The translations under genes and the position numbers were made by a program. From positions 1 through 64,000 of the forward strand of contig NZ_PTXN01000019.1 in NCBI RefSeq assembly GCF_012726345.1: 64,000 nt of DNA, read 5' to 3'. Every line of letters begins with the position of its first letter. Positions within the stretch are counted from its first letter, which is position 1. Under the pieces are notes generated by a model. It was given only the letters and a program-made list of their open reading frames with translations. It was not told the origin of the DNA and ran no database searches. The DNA is from Marinomonas sp. UCMA 3892 (GTDB lineage: Bacteria; Pseudomonadota; Gammaproteobacteria; Pseudomonadales; Marinomonadaceae). This document shows, piece after piece, positions 36,903-45,391 of the stretch.

Positions 36903-38213
36903 GTGACAGAAGAATTCAATTATGTGGACTGGTTCCGCCATTCTTCCCCCTATATTAATGCCCACAGGGGAAAAACCTTTGTCATATTGATTCCAGGTGA
37001 GGCGGTAGAGTGCGCTCACTTTTCAAGCATTATTCACGACCTTGCCTTGCTGGACTCATTAGGAATTCGTCTTGTCTTAGTACAAGGCGCCCGCCCACAA
37101 ATTAGTCGAGTATTAACCAATAGACATTTAACCAGCCGCGTTGAGGACGATTATCGTGTCACGCCACAAGATCAGCTACTGGATATTATCCAAGCGTCTG
37201 CGGCAGTGCGAGTCCAACTTGAAGCTCAACTATCTATGGGACTATCGAATACCCCAATGGATGGCGCTAGATTAAAAGTATGTAGCGGGAATTATGTTAT
37301 CGCCAGACCTTTAGGTGTAGTGGATGGCATAGATTATGGTCACACAGGTGAAGTGCGCCGAATCGATACCGAAGCAATTTTTCGATTACTTGAAGATGAC
37401 AATATGGTGCTTTTGCCTCACCTTGGCTTTTCACCTACAGGTGAAGTATTCAACCTAAAAAGCGAAGACGTTGCCATTCAAGCAGCCATACAACTTAAAG
37501 CGGACAAACTGGTTATTTTCTCGGAAGAAGAAGGCGTTTTCACAAGTAATGGTGAACTCTATTCTGAGTTATTAACCAAAGACGCCGAAGCTATTCTCAA
37601 AGAGAAAACGCTATCTACCATTACTCACGCCGCATTAGACGCTTGTGTCCAAGCCGTTCGTCAGGGTGTGCCGAGAGCGCATATCATTTCTTACAATGAA
37701 AATGGCGGTCTACTACAAGAACTCTTCACTCGTGAAGGTTCCGGTACCATGATTAATGAAGACAGCTATGAGCAATTGCGACCAGCCCACATTGATGATG
37801 TAGGCGGCATGATGGCGCTATTAGCTCCGCTGGAAGAAAAAGGGGTCTTAGTAAGACGATCTCGCGAACTTCTAGAGAACGAGATAGACCGCTTTATTGT
37901 CATCGAACGTGATGGTGCTATTGTCGCTTGCGCGGCACTTTATCCATTTGAACAAGAGAACTCTGGTGAACTAGCTTGTTTGGCTGTCTCGCCAGATTAT
38001 AGGGGCTCTAACCGTGGTGAACGCTTACTAAAAGGTATAGAACAAGCCGCCAAGCGTCAAAATCTAACCATGCTTTTCTTGTTAACCACACGAACTGCTC
38101 ATTGGTTTATTGAACGAGGATTTAGCGAAACAACATTGGCAAGTTTACCAACGCAAAAGCAAGCGCTGTACAACTACCAACGTAACTCTAAAATCTTCTC
38201 AAAGCAGCTTTAG
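36903..38213 (+). CDS. argA: N-acetylglutamate synthase
   Basis: This classical ArgA of about 436 residues has an amino-acid kinase domain (about 20-280; PYINAHRGKTFVI, the QGARPQIS loop) and a C-terminal GNAT domain (about 290-430; RSRELLENEIDRF, LAVSPDYRGSNRGERLL). It acetylates glutamate with acetyl-CoA, and arginine inhibits it in relatives. I favour GTG 36903, five bases behind GAGGA. ATG 36891, inside the argE end, is the alternative and adds four residues. It is coupled to argE. Confidence 0.94.
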   Translation: MTEEFNYVDWFRHSSPYINAHRGKTFVILIPGEAVECAHFSSIIHDLALLDSLGIRLVLVQGARPQISRVLTNRHLTSRVEDDYRVTPQDQLLDIIQASAAVRVQLEAQLSMGLSNTPMDGARLKVCSGNYVIARPLGVVDGIDYGHTGEVRRIDTEAIFRLLEDDNMVLLPHLGFSPTGEVFNLKSEDVAIQAAIQLKADKLVIFSEEEGVFTSNGELYSELLTKDAEAILKEKTLSTITHAALDACVQAVRQGVPRAHIISYNENGGLLQELFTREGSGTMINEDSYEQLRPAHIDDVGGMMALLAPLEEKGVLVRRSRELLENEIDRFIVIERDGAIVACAALYPFEQENSGELACLAVSPDYRGSNRGERLLKGIEQAAKRQNLTMLFLLTTRTAHWFIERGFSETTLASLPTQKQALYNYQRNSKIFSKQL

Positions 38214-38242
38214 ATATTCGCTTGTGATGCACACCTGTAATT

Positions 38243-38282
38243 AAAATGAAAAAAGCGACCAAATGGTCGCTTTTTTCATTTT
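38243..38282. terminator. Bidirectional terminator between argA and mucD
   Basis: A perfect 18-bp stem (AAAATGAAAAAAGCGACC arm) with loop AAAT and T/A runs serves both convergent operons. Confidence 0.92.
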
Positions 38283-38311
38283 TTCATTTCACTTGTTTCA
38301 ATTTCTAATGA

Positions 38312-39721
38312 TTAATCCATTATTTTGAATGGAATAAACATTGGGTAGCCCTGTCTAATGACTCGCATTGGTACTGAACGACCACTTGGAATATCTTTGG
38401 CAATTTTGGCAAACTCCGCAACACTGGTAATGCGCTTGCCATTTAACATGGTGATCACATCACCTTGCTGCAAACCATTACGGGCCGCTGTACCGCCAAG
38501 TACTTGCTCGATCACAACACCATTGTCAATTTCAAATTTTTTCGCCATGTCCGCAGGCACTTCTCCTACAATCATACCTAAACGGTTTTGATCCTGCTGA
38601 GATTGAGCGACTACTTTCGGGTCATTTGGCCGTGCCTCTAGCGTCACAGAAATGGTTTGCTCTTTACCATCTCGATACACTTTAGCATCCACTTTTTCAT
38701 CCGCTTTCATTTGCCCAACTATATAAGGCAGCTCACCAGAATGGGCAATGGATTGTCCGTTGAACTCTAGGATAATATCGCCTGACTTTAGGCCTGCTTT
38801 TTCAGCTGGAGAATCAGGTAATACACGGCTTATCAATGCACCATTTGATCTATCTAAGCCAAATGACTCAGCCAACTCATTGTTTACATCCTGAATCAAC
38901 ACACCCAGCCAAGCGCGAGATACTTTACCATCGCTCTTCAGTTGATCCACAACCGACATGGCAACTTTAGAGGGAATCGCAAACGACACGCCCATAAAAC
39001 CACCAGAACGAGTGTAAATTTGTGAGTTAATACCAACGACTTCACCGTCTAGGTTGAACAAAGGACCACCAGAGTTACCTGGATTGATCGCTACGTCCGT
39101 TTGGATAAATGGTACATAGTTATCAGATGGTAAGCTTCGTCCTGTTGCACTGACGATACCTGCGGTCACCGTGTAGTCAAAGCCGAATGGAGAACCAATC
39201 GCTAATACCCACTGACCCGGCTTAAGCTTGTCTGAATCACCCATTTTGACAATAGGCAGGTCATCCGCCTCGATTTTAAGTAGAGCTAAATCGGTTCTAG
39301 GATCCGTACCAACCAATTTTGCGACATATTCACGTCTATCATTAAGGCGAACATGAATCACATCCGCGCCATCAATAACGTGATTATTGGTTAACACATA
39401 ACCATCATGGGAAATGATAAAACCCGATCCCAATGAACTACGCTGTCCCTGCTGTGGCGGTGCTTGTTGACCGAAAGGCTGTTGACCAAAGAAGTGTTTA
39501 AAGAACTCATTGAGTTCTTCACTATTTGGCCCTAATTGCTGACCACCTTCGTTAGCCGTTTTTGTGGTAACAGTTTGTTCCGTACTGATATTCACAACAG
39601 CGGGGGAGGCTTTTTCCACTAACTCAGTAAAGTCAGGGAGTGAAGCCGCATGAGTAAGCATCGAAGCCATCATAAAACTACTAACGACAACCATGCTAAC
39701 TTGTTTAAGCAATCTGTTCAT
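38312..39721 (-). CDS. mucD: Periplasmic serine protease, DegP/MucD family
   Basis: This 469-residue HtrA-type protease degrades misfolded envelope proteins. It has a signal peptide (about 1-26), a trypsin-like domain with catalytic H114 (TNNHVI), D144 (RTDLAL) and S217 (GNSGGP), and two PDZ domains (about 265-365 and 375-465). It follows rseC in the order known from Pseudomonas algU-mucABCD. Q-rich linker after the signal is typical of DegP. ATG 39721 with AGGAG upstream. Confidence 0.95.
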   Translation of the reverse strand: MNRLLKQVSMVVVSSFMMASMLTHAASLPDFTELVEKASPAVVNISTEQTVTTKTANEGGQQLGPNSEELNEFFKHFFGQQPFGQQAPPQQGQRSSLGSGFIISHDGYVLTNNHVIDGADVIHVRLNDRREYVAKLVGTDPRTDLALLKIEADDLPIVKMGDSDKLKPGQWVLAIGSPFGFDYTVTAGIVSATGRSLPSDNYVPFIQTDVAINPGNSGGPLFNLDGEVVGINSQIYTRSGGFMGVSFAIPSKVAMSVVDQLKSDGKVSRAWLGVLIQDVNNELAESFGLDRSNGALISRVLPDSPAEKAGLKSGDIILEFNGQSIAHSGELPYIVGQMKADEKVDAKVYRDGKEQTISVTLEARPNDPKVVAQSQQDQNRLGMIVGEVPADMAKKFEIDNGVVIEQVLGGTAARNGLQQGDVITMLNGKRITSVAEFAKIAKDIPSGRSVPMRVIRQGYPMFIPFKIMD

Positions 39722-39782
39722 TGATTGGTCTCCTTAAGACGTACCAAATTCATTACAGTGCCAGGTGAAGACATTTAGACGC

Positions 39783-40250
39783 TTAAGATGTCGCAACCAA
39801 AGGGATATGATCATCGTTAAGCGATTCAATTCTTAAAATCTTGGGATAATAATCAAGATTGTTCATTTCTTGTTTTGACTTGTTTCTTGCTAATAACAAA
39901 CCACCAACAAAACCAATAATAGAAAAAATAACTGCAATGCCTGATTCACCGCCCCACAAAGACGGAATAACAGCGCCACCAACCAGACCAAGTAATGGAA
40001 TCAGATACATCCAAACAGAAGCTTGTAATAAAGTATCTTCAGGAATTCCAACGACAACACTTTGTCCAACTTCAACAGACAAGGGATCAATGGCTCGCAT
40101 ACGCATTCGATTAGAGGAAGACACTTGAGCAATAGCATGATGCCCACAGCCATGACGAGCCCGGCACGAAGTGCAGCTGCTAGTACGTATCGTTTCTACG
40201 TTAGCGAAGCCATCTTCTATGGATAATACTCTTCCAGTTTCTTCAATCAT
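39783..40250 (-). CDS. rseC: RseC/MucC-family membrane protein
   Basis: This 155-residue protein has a cysteine-rich N-terminal cluster (SSCTSCRARHGCGHH, about 25-39) and two membrane segments (about 80-100 and 105-125). RseC/MucC modulates sigmaE signalling or iron-sulfur reduction in relatives. It is coupled to rseB: its ATG at 40250 overlaps the rseB stop region. Confidence 0.9.
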   Translation of the reverse strand: MIEETGRVLSIEDGFANVETIRTSSCTSCRARHGCGHHAIAQVSSSNRMRMRAIDPLSVEVGQSVVVGIPEDTLLQASVWMYLIPLLGLVGGAVIPSLWGGESGIAVIFSIIGFVGGLLLARNKSKQEMNNLDYYPKILRIESLNDDHIPLVATS

Positions 40251-41215
40251 TAATCTTGCCTTGGCATAAATACAGTCATCAGTTTTTCGATGGTAGGTTC
40301 TGGCACTTCGCCAACCATAGTCAACAAATACAACTGATCTTTTACTTTTATACTACGTTCACCAGCGATGGTCGCGCCCATATTTAAAATGGACATTGTT
40401 TTGGACTTCATCGTCGGCTCAACAAAAATAGATACGGTCGCCATTCCATCAGATAACAGCAACATACTGGTACCGTGATTTAAAGATCTAGCTTCAGGCC
40501 AAACCAGAGAGAAACCTTCCGGTAACCAGTCGAATTGCCAAAGATTTTTAACTCGTCTTGGCTGAGTTTCAACAACAGGTTCAGCGTAACTACCTTCTTT
40601 TGGGACAAAATCTTTATCTTTCAAGTCAGGAGCAAAATTAACAGAGGCAAATTGAATTCGCTCCAATAATTTACCATCGGTTTTCATCATGTCATGTTTT
40701 AAAAGAAAGTGATTTTCTTCGTCTAACCAAAATTGATGCCCATATCGATATTGATCCTTTGGAACAAGCTTCACGGAAATAACTTTACGGCCCGCAATTC
40801 GGCTTGTATGGTCATCGACTATCATATCGTAGCCTTTAATAAGCCGATCACTTTCTACATCTTTAAAGCGCTTAAAAGGCGGTACCAATGGAGCTCGCAT
40901 ATTCGCAACAAGCGCATTTGGATAGACAGAAATGATTTTGTCATCAATACGCAAGACTTCAATCTTGTCACCGTCTAAATCCACCAGACTTTCATATTCT
41001 ACTCCGCCCATCAAATCATGACGAACACGCATGCTATTCATATTCATTGCTTCAGAGTGCACAAACACACCATCGTAACTCAGTGTAGAAAACGACTGTG
41101 TCATACTTCTTAGTAAATGCAATGCATCAGGCGTCGTGTTACTGGCTACGCTTATACCTGAAATAGTAAGGCATACTAGTGTGAAAAAAATATGTAATGG
41201 CGAAAATAATCTCAT
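40250..41215 (-). CDS. rseB: Sigma-E regulatory protein RseB/MucB
   Basis: This 321-residue periplasmic protein has a signal peptide (about 1-24) and the MucB/RseB domains. It binds RseA and mislocalised lipid/LPS, protecting RseA from DegS cleavage. The LHLLRSMTQSFSTLSYDGVFVH start is typical. It is four bases downstream of rseA and overlaps the start of rseC. Confidence 0.92.
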   Translation of the reverse strand: MRLFSPLHIFFTLVCLTISGISVASNTTPDALHLLRSMTQSFSTLSYDGVFVHSEAMNMNSMRVRHDLMGGVEYESLVDLDGDKIEVLRIDDKIISVYPNALVANMRAPLVPPFKRFKDVESDRLIKGYDMIVDDHTSRIAGRKVISVKLVPKDQYRYGHQFWLDEENHFLLKHDMMKTDGKLLERIQFASVNFAPDLKDKDFVPKEGSYAEPVVETQPRRVKNLWQFDWLPEGFSLVWPEARSLNHGTSMLLLSDGMATVSIFVEPTMKSKTMSILNMGATIAGERSIKVKDQLYLLTMVGEVPEPTIEKLMTVFMPRQD

Positions 41216-41218
41216 AAA

Positions 41219-41902
41219 TTACTCTTTTACGGGATAACTAACGACTCGAGCCATAGGTATCATTCCCTGCCCAACCGTCATTGCCGCTTGCTCAGCGTGT
41301 TGTCGAAGATAATGCTGCAATCTAACGTTATCTATCTGCAAAGCATCTTTATCCAATTCAGCCAATGGAGTTACAGCCATATTGCTTGATGAAGAGCGAA
41401 CCTCCGCAACTAAATTAGGTGCAGTTGCATCAGGGGTTAATAGCGCATTACCGCCAAAGATCACCACAAATGCAACACTCGCAGCCACAGCAACGCTAGA
41501 TAAGGCTACGCGCCACACTGGACGAGCAATATTGTTTTCACTTGGTAAAACAAAAGGCAGTAAATTGTTTGTGTTTTGCTCTTCTGGAAATGAAGCATCA
41601 ACATCGATTCCAGCACGGATTCGTAACATCAAACTATCTTCAAGCCCAACCGCAACGGATGAATCTTTATGAAGCGCCTGCTGGATTAAATGATAAGCCT
41701 CTAGCTGACGACTTAACTCAGCACTATCTCCATCTATTAGGAGCTCTAGATCTTGTTCTGTTGCTTCACCATCAAACATAGCCGACAAGCTAGAAAGCAT
41801 AGCTTGGGAACTGTCGTTTTCGTTGAAGCTATCGTTTTCTCGAGTACTGTCATTTTCTCGGGAGCAATCATTTTTTGGGAAACTGCCGTTTAAAGCTGTC
41901 AT
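41219..41902 (-). CDS. rseA: Anti-sigma-E factor RseA/MucA with N-terminal repeat extension
   Basis: This 227-residue inner-membrane anti-sigma factor sequesters RpoE. The canonical start of the family, LSSLSAMFDGEATEQDLE, begins only at about residue 36. One membrane segment lies at about 128-150, then a periplasmic part that binds RseB. The first 34 residues are an extension with three ENDS tetrapeptides (about 16-31), coded by an 18-base tandem repeat. The start at 41902 has a strong GGAGAG site, while the internal Met35 (41800) has none, so the extension is probably translated. It begins two bases after rpoE. Confidence 0.9.
   Translation of the reverse strand: MTALNGSFPKNDCSRENDSTRENDSFNENDSSQAMLSSLSAMFDGEATEQDLELLIDGDSAELSRQLEAYHLIQQALHKDSSVAVGLEDSLMLRIRAGIDVDASFPEEQNTNNLLPFVLPSENNIARPVWRVALSSVAVAASVAFVVIFGGNALLTPDATAPNLVAEVRSSSSNMAVTPLAELDKDALQIDNVRLQHYLRQHAEQAAMTVGQGMIPMARVVSYPVKE
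41810..41869 (-). repeat. 18-base tandem repeat in rseA coding an ENDS motif
   Basis: About three copies of an 18-base unit containing GAAAA(T/C)GA(C/T) encode SRENDS, TRENDS, FNENDS. Sequence between copies is diverged, so it is an old or degenerating repeat. Confidence 0.75.
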
Positions 41903-41904
41903 AT

Positions 41905-42492
41905 TTACTCTCCTGTATCCATCAATGGACGTATGTGTTTTTCTACCGCCTCTCTAGCGCGAAAAATACGTGATCGAACTGTTCCAACTGGGCAGTCCAT
42001 GATCAATGAAATATCTTCGTAACTCAGACCATCGAATTCGCGTAATGTTAATGCACTCCGCAATTCTTCCGGCAAATGTTGGATTGCATAATGAATCGCT
42101 TTTTCAAGACGATCACTATTTAGCTTTGCTTCAGGCGTGTCTATATCCGCTAAGGATTCATACACGCTGAATACCTCTTCATTGTCCAGTTCAACATCTG
42201 ATTCTGGAGGGCGACGAGAACGACTCACTAGATAATTTTTCGCTGTATTTACCGCAATGCGATACAACCAAGTATAAAAAGCACTTTCCCCACGAAAACT
42301 CCCTATCGCACGATACGCCTTAATAAAGCTATCTTGAGCTACATCCAGTACTTCACTTCTATCTTGTACATAACGTCCAATTAAACCAATGACCTTATAT
42401 TGATATTTGATAACAAGCAGATCAAATGCCCGCTTGTCACCCTGCTGTACTTTCTCAACTAACGCCTGATCAGAAGACGTTTCGTGCTGCAT
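41905..42492 (-). CDS. rpoE: RNA polymerase sigma-E factor
   Basis: This 195-residue ECF sigma factor (AlgU/RpoE) directs envelope-stress transcription. Region 2 (FDLLVIKYQYKVIGLI...EVLDVAQDSFIKAYRAIGSFRGESAFYTWLYRI) and region 4 (LPEELRSALTLREFDGLSYEDIS) are complete. ATG 42492 follows GAGGTG and gives the family length (191 in E. coli); the frame extends to 42555 but that would run over the promoter. It heads the operon rpoE-rseA-rseB-rseC-mucD. Confidence 0.96.
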   Translation of the reverse strand: MQHETSSDQALVEKVQQGDKRAFDLLVIKYQYKVIGLIGRYVQDRSEVLDVAQDSFIKAYRAIGSFRGESAFYTWLYRIAVNTAKNYLVSRSRRPPESDVELDNEEVFSVYESLADIDTPEAKLNSDRLEKAIHYAIQHLPEELRSALTLREFDGLSYEDISLIMDCPVGTVRSRIFRAREAVEKHIRPLMDTGE

Positions 42493-42544
42493 AGGCACCT
42501 CATATAAAAACCTTATTCGTCTGCGCCCTTGCTTACTTACAAGA

Positions 42545-42572
42545 GAAGACAACATTCAATCCAGCGAGTTCC
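42545..42572 (-). promoter_or_regulatory. Candidate sigma-E promoter of rpoE
   Basis: On the minus strand GGAACTC, 15 bases, then GTCTTC matches the sigmaE consensus GGAACTT-N15-GTCTAA. The start site would be about 45 bases before rpoE, allowing autoregulation, as in E. coli. Confidence 0.6.
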
Positions 42573-42726
42573 CATCTTTCATTATCAAATCGTCTATTTA
42601 GAGGAATAACAACACACTCTAAATAATGAATTATGATGAATATTTAAAATGTGATCTCAGAAAGTGTTCACTATTTGTTGACAACAATAGTAACATTAAT
42701 TTTTTAGACATAATTAGATCAATAAC

Positions 42727-44322
42727 ATGAGCCGACATTATAAACACGACATCGTCATTATTGGCGCGGGAGCCGCGGGGCTAACGCTTGCTCTTGAGCT
42801 GGCAGATAAGTTCCGCGTAGCAATTTTGACAAAAGCAGATATACGCGAAGGATCCACTTTATATGCTCAAGGCGGTGTCGCTGCTGTATTGTCGGATAAA
42901 GACACAATTGATTCGCACATTAACGACACCATAGACGCAGGGGTCGAACTTGGTGATCCGGAAGCCATTCGCTTTACTGTTGAACATTCTAAAGAAAGTA
43001 TTGATTGGCTAATCGATCAAGGCGTTCCTTTCACCCGTTATGGTGAAAGCGAGGAATACCATTTAACAAAAGAAGGCGGTCATAGCCACAGACGCATTAT
43101 TCATAGCGCCGATGCAACAGGGTTGGCGATTTCCAAAACGCTCATTAAGAACGCAAGCAATCACCCAAATATCGAATTTTTCCCAGATCGTGTGGCCATT
43201 GATGTCGTTACGACTAAAAAACTCGGTATCACAGGTCCAAATAGAGCGGTTGGTGTTTATGCTTTAAATCTAGACGATGATGTGATTGAAGTATTTCATG
43301 GCCGCTTTATATCATTAGCATGCGGCGGCAGCAGCAAGGTTTACCTTTATACAAGCAATCCAGATACCGCATCTGGCGATGGTATTGCTATGGCGTGGCG
43401 AGCTGGTTGTCGAGTCGCAAATATGGAATTCAATCAATTTCATCCTACTTGTCTTTACGACGCCAAAGCCAAAACCTTTTTGATTTCAGAAGCTGTTCGT
43501 GGCGAAGGCGGTAAACTCTTATTACCTGATGGCACACGCTTTATGGCGAAATTTGATAAGAGAGAAGAATTAGCACCTCGAGATATTGTTGCCCGCGCAA
43601 TTGACCACGAAATGAAACGCCTCGGGATTCATCATGTATTGCTGGATATTTCTCACAAGGACCCTGAGTTCATTAAAGATCATTTTCCAACGATTTATAA
43701 ACGCTGTTTAGAATACGGTCATGACATGACAAAAGGCCCAATCCCTGTCGTCCCAGCTGCACATTATACTTGTGGCGGTGTGGTTGTTAATCGTCATAGC
43801 ACAACCGATATTGAGAACCTTTATGCCATTGGTGAAACCGCTTATACTGGACTGCATGGAGCAAATCGCCTTGCGAGTAACTCTTTATTGGAATGTATTG
43901 TTTTTGCTCGTTCTGCAGCTCGTCATATCACTAAAAACCATTTACATACCAATAACATAGAGATTCCTGACTGGGATGAAAGCAAAGTAACAAACTCAGA
44001 TGAAGACGTAGTAATTACCCATAACTGGCAAGAATTACGACGCTTTATGTGGGATTATGTTGGCATAGTGAGAACAGATAAACGCCTCTTAAGAGCCAAA
44101 CACCGGGTTGATTTACTGCAGTCAGAAATCCAAGAATTTTATGCTAACTATAAAATTTCTAATGACTTGCTCGAACTAAGAAATCTCGCAGTGGTAGCAG
44201 ATTTAATTATACGTTCAGCCATGTCTCGAAAAGAAAGTCGTGGTTTGCACTTCACATTAGATTACCCAGACAAACTAACTACGAGTTACCCGACAATACT
44301 GACACCAAAAAACACCGACTAA
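42727..44322 (+). CDS. nadB: L-aspartate oxidase
   Basis: This 531-residue FAD enzyme oxidises aspartate to iminoaspartate for NAD synthesis. FAD-binding IIGAGAAGLTLAL (about 12-24), GSTLYAQGGVAAVL (about 47-60), the active-site HSHRRIIHSADATG and the C-terminal FAD pocket NRLASNSLLECIVF are all present. Length matches NadB (540). It is divergent from rpoE, as in Pseudomonas and E. coli. Confidence 0.96.
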   Translation: MSRHYKHDIVIIGAGAAGLTLALELADKFRVAILTKADIREGSTLYAQGGVAAVLSDKDTIDSHINDTIDAGVELGDPEAIRFTVEHSKESIDWLIDQGVPFTRYGESEEYHLTKEGGHSHRRIIHSADATGLAISKTLIKNASNHPNIEFFPDRVAIDVVTTKKLGITGPNRAVGVYALNLDDDVIEVFHGRFISLACGGSSKVYLYTSNPDTASGDGIAMAWRAGCRVANMEFNQFHPTCLYDAKAKTFLISEAVRGEGGKLLLPDGTRFMAKFDKREELAPRDIVARAIDHEMKRLGIHHVLLDISHKDPEFIKDHFPTIYKRCLEYGHDMTKGPIPVVPAAHYTCGGVVVNRHSTTDIENLYAIGETAYTGLHGANRLASNSLLECIVFARSAARHITKNHLHTNNIEIPDWDESKVTNSDEDVVITHNWQELRRFMWDYVGIVRTDKRLLRAKHRVDLLQSEIQEFYANYKISNDLLELRNLAVVADLIIRSAMSRKESRGLHFTLDYPDKLTTSYPTILTPKNTD

Positions 44323-44362
44323 GCTGCGTTTTTAAATAGCTAGAGCCTATAAATTTTTAACG

Positions 44363-44821
44363 CTAAGCTTTTGAGGCAGAGTGCTTTTTAGCTTCTTCAC
44401 TGCGGCGCAGCAAAATTTGCTGTGCTGCATATGAACGCAGTATTTTGTATTGATTCCTCGGCATACTATCTCGATATATCACTCGATATTTGGGCCAAAT
44501 TCTATCCAAAAAAGTCTGTCCTCGATCCACTTTAGCGATAAGCTGAACGCCATTAGCGCGGATGAAAAGCAACCTTTCATAGCTCCCTCGATCAAACAGA
44601 AAAGTGCCTTGCTCATCGATGCTTATCTGTCGTGAAGGTTGGCGAAACATACGAATGAGTAGCACCAATCCACCTAAGCCAACACTCAGATAAAGCAATA
44701 CCCGCCAAAAGGCAGGCATCCAATAAATCTGCAATAGAGCAACATAAGCCACGACCACAAATAGCCAAAGCCCGATGCCGATCCATGAGCACTTAAGCTC
44801 GGTAGTTTTCAGGCTGAACAC
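44363..44821 (-). CDS. ygfX: YgfX/CptA-like membrane protein
   Basis: This 152-residue protein has two adjacent membrane segments (about 12-32 and 38-58) followed by a soluble tail (FDRGSYERLLF...). That fits YgfX, described as the partner of SdhE and in E. coli as an inhibitor of cell division proteins. It overlaps the sdhE end by 29 bases. Similarity is by architecture and place; sequence resemblance is modest. Confidence 0.7.
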   Translation of the reverse strand: MFSLKTTELKCSWIGIGLWLFVVVAYVALLQIYWMPAFWRVLLYLSVGLGGLVLLIRMFRQPSRQISIDEQGTFLFDRGSYERLLFIRANGVQLIAKVDRGQTFLDRIWPKYRVIYRDSMPRNQYKILRSYAAQQILLRRSEEAKKHSASKA

Positions 44822-45068
44822 GGGTCAAAATAATATTAACAATGCGCGCATGATCTGGGTCCTCAGGCACAGCACTTTGCATAAACCATGGGAAAAGGTC
44901 CTGATCTTCAAGCGCCAGCAAATTAACAAAACGCTGTTTATCTTCCTCCTCCAATGTCAAATACACTTCCGCCAAAAAAGGCTCTAGTAGAACATCAAGC
45001 TCCAACATGCCACGGCGACACTGCATTTTAAGGCGTTTAAAACTCAATGAATCTTTCGTTTCAGTCAT
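44793..45068 (-). CDS. sdhE: FAD assembly factor SdhE
   Basis: This 91-residue protein helps attach FAD to succinate dehydrogenase. The family motif RRGMLELD (about 18-25) is intact, followed by the helical bundle core. It is coupled to ygfX. Its flavoprotein link is echoed by nadB on the other side. ATG 45068 opens the frame. Confidence 0.9.
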   Translation of the reverse strand: MTETKDSLSFKRLKMQCRRGMLELDVLLEPFLAEVYLTLEEEDKQRFVNLLALEDQDLFPWFMQSAVPEDPDHARIVNIILTRVQPENYRA

Positions 45069-45391
45069 GATATTACCCTTGATTTAGAATGCCGCCATTA
45101 TAGCCACTTATACAAAAAAAACGAAAATGCCTTAGCATCATTCACTGACATTTATCACGCAAAACCTTATTAGACATAGACATAGCGCCAGTTAAAAGCC
45201 TGCAGAAGAGTATTAAATTGACTCATTTTCTAACAATAATCAAAAAATGAAACAAAATAGTACATTTATTGGCAATTTATGTATTAACAGGTCAATTATC
45301 ACATAGCCTATATTAATGATCACTTGATGAGCAATTATCGAGAATTAGGTACGACTATAAAAACAAAGAAACTCCAAACTGGGGGAAACCT
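45069..45391. other. 323-base control region before the polyol operon
   Basis: AT-rich intergenic DNA between divergent sdhE and mtlE. I see no RNA gene or terminator. An AraC-type site for MtlR and a CRP-like or sigma70 promoter are expected here, but I cannot point to a convincing one. The end holds a GGGGGAAACC ribosome-binding site of mtlE. Confidence 0.5.

Noticed and set aside
39728..39757. GGCACTG-N15-GTCTTAA on the minus strand as a sigma-E promoter of mucD
   Set aside because: The start site would fall at or inside the AGGAG ribosome-binding site, leaving almost no leader; the -35 also has two mismatches.
45069..45391. A small RNA or riboswitch before mtlE
   Set aside because: No convincing hairpin, terminator or conserved motif was seen in the region.
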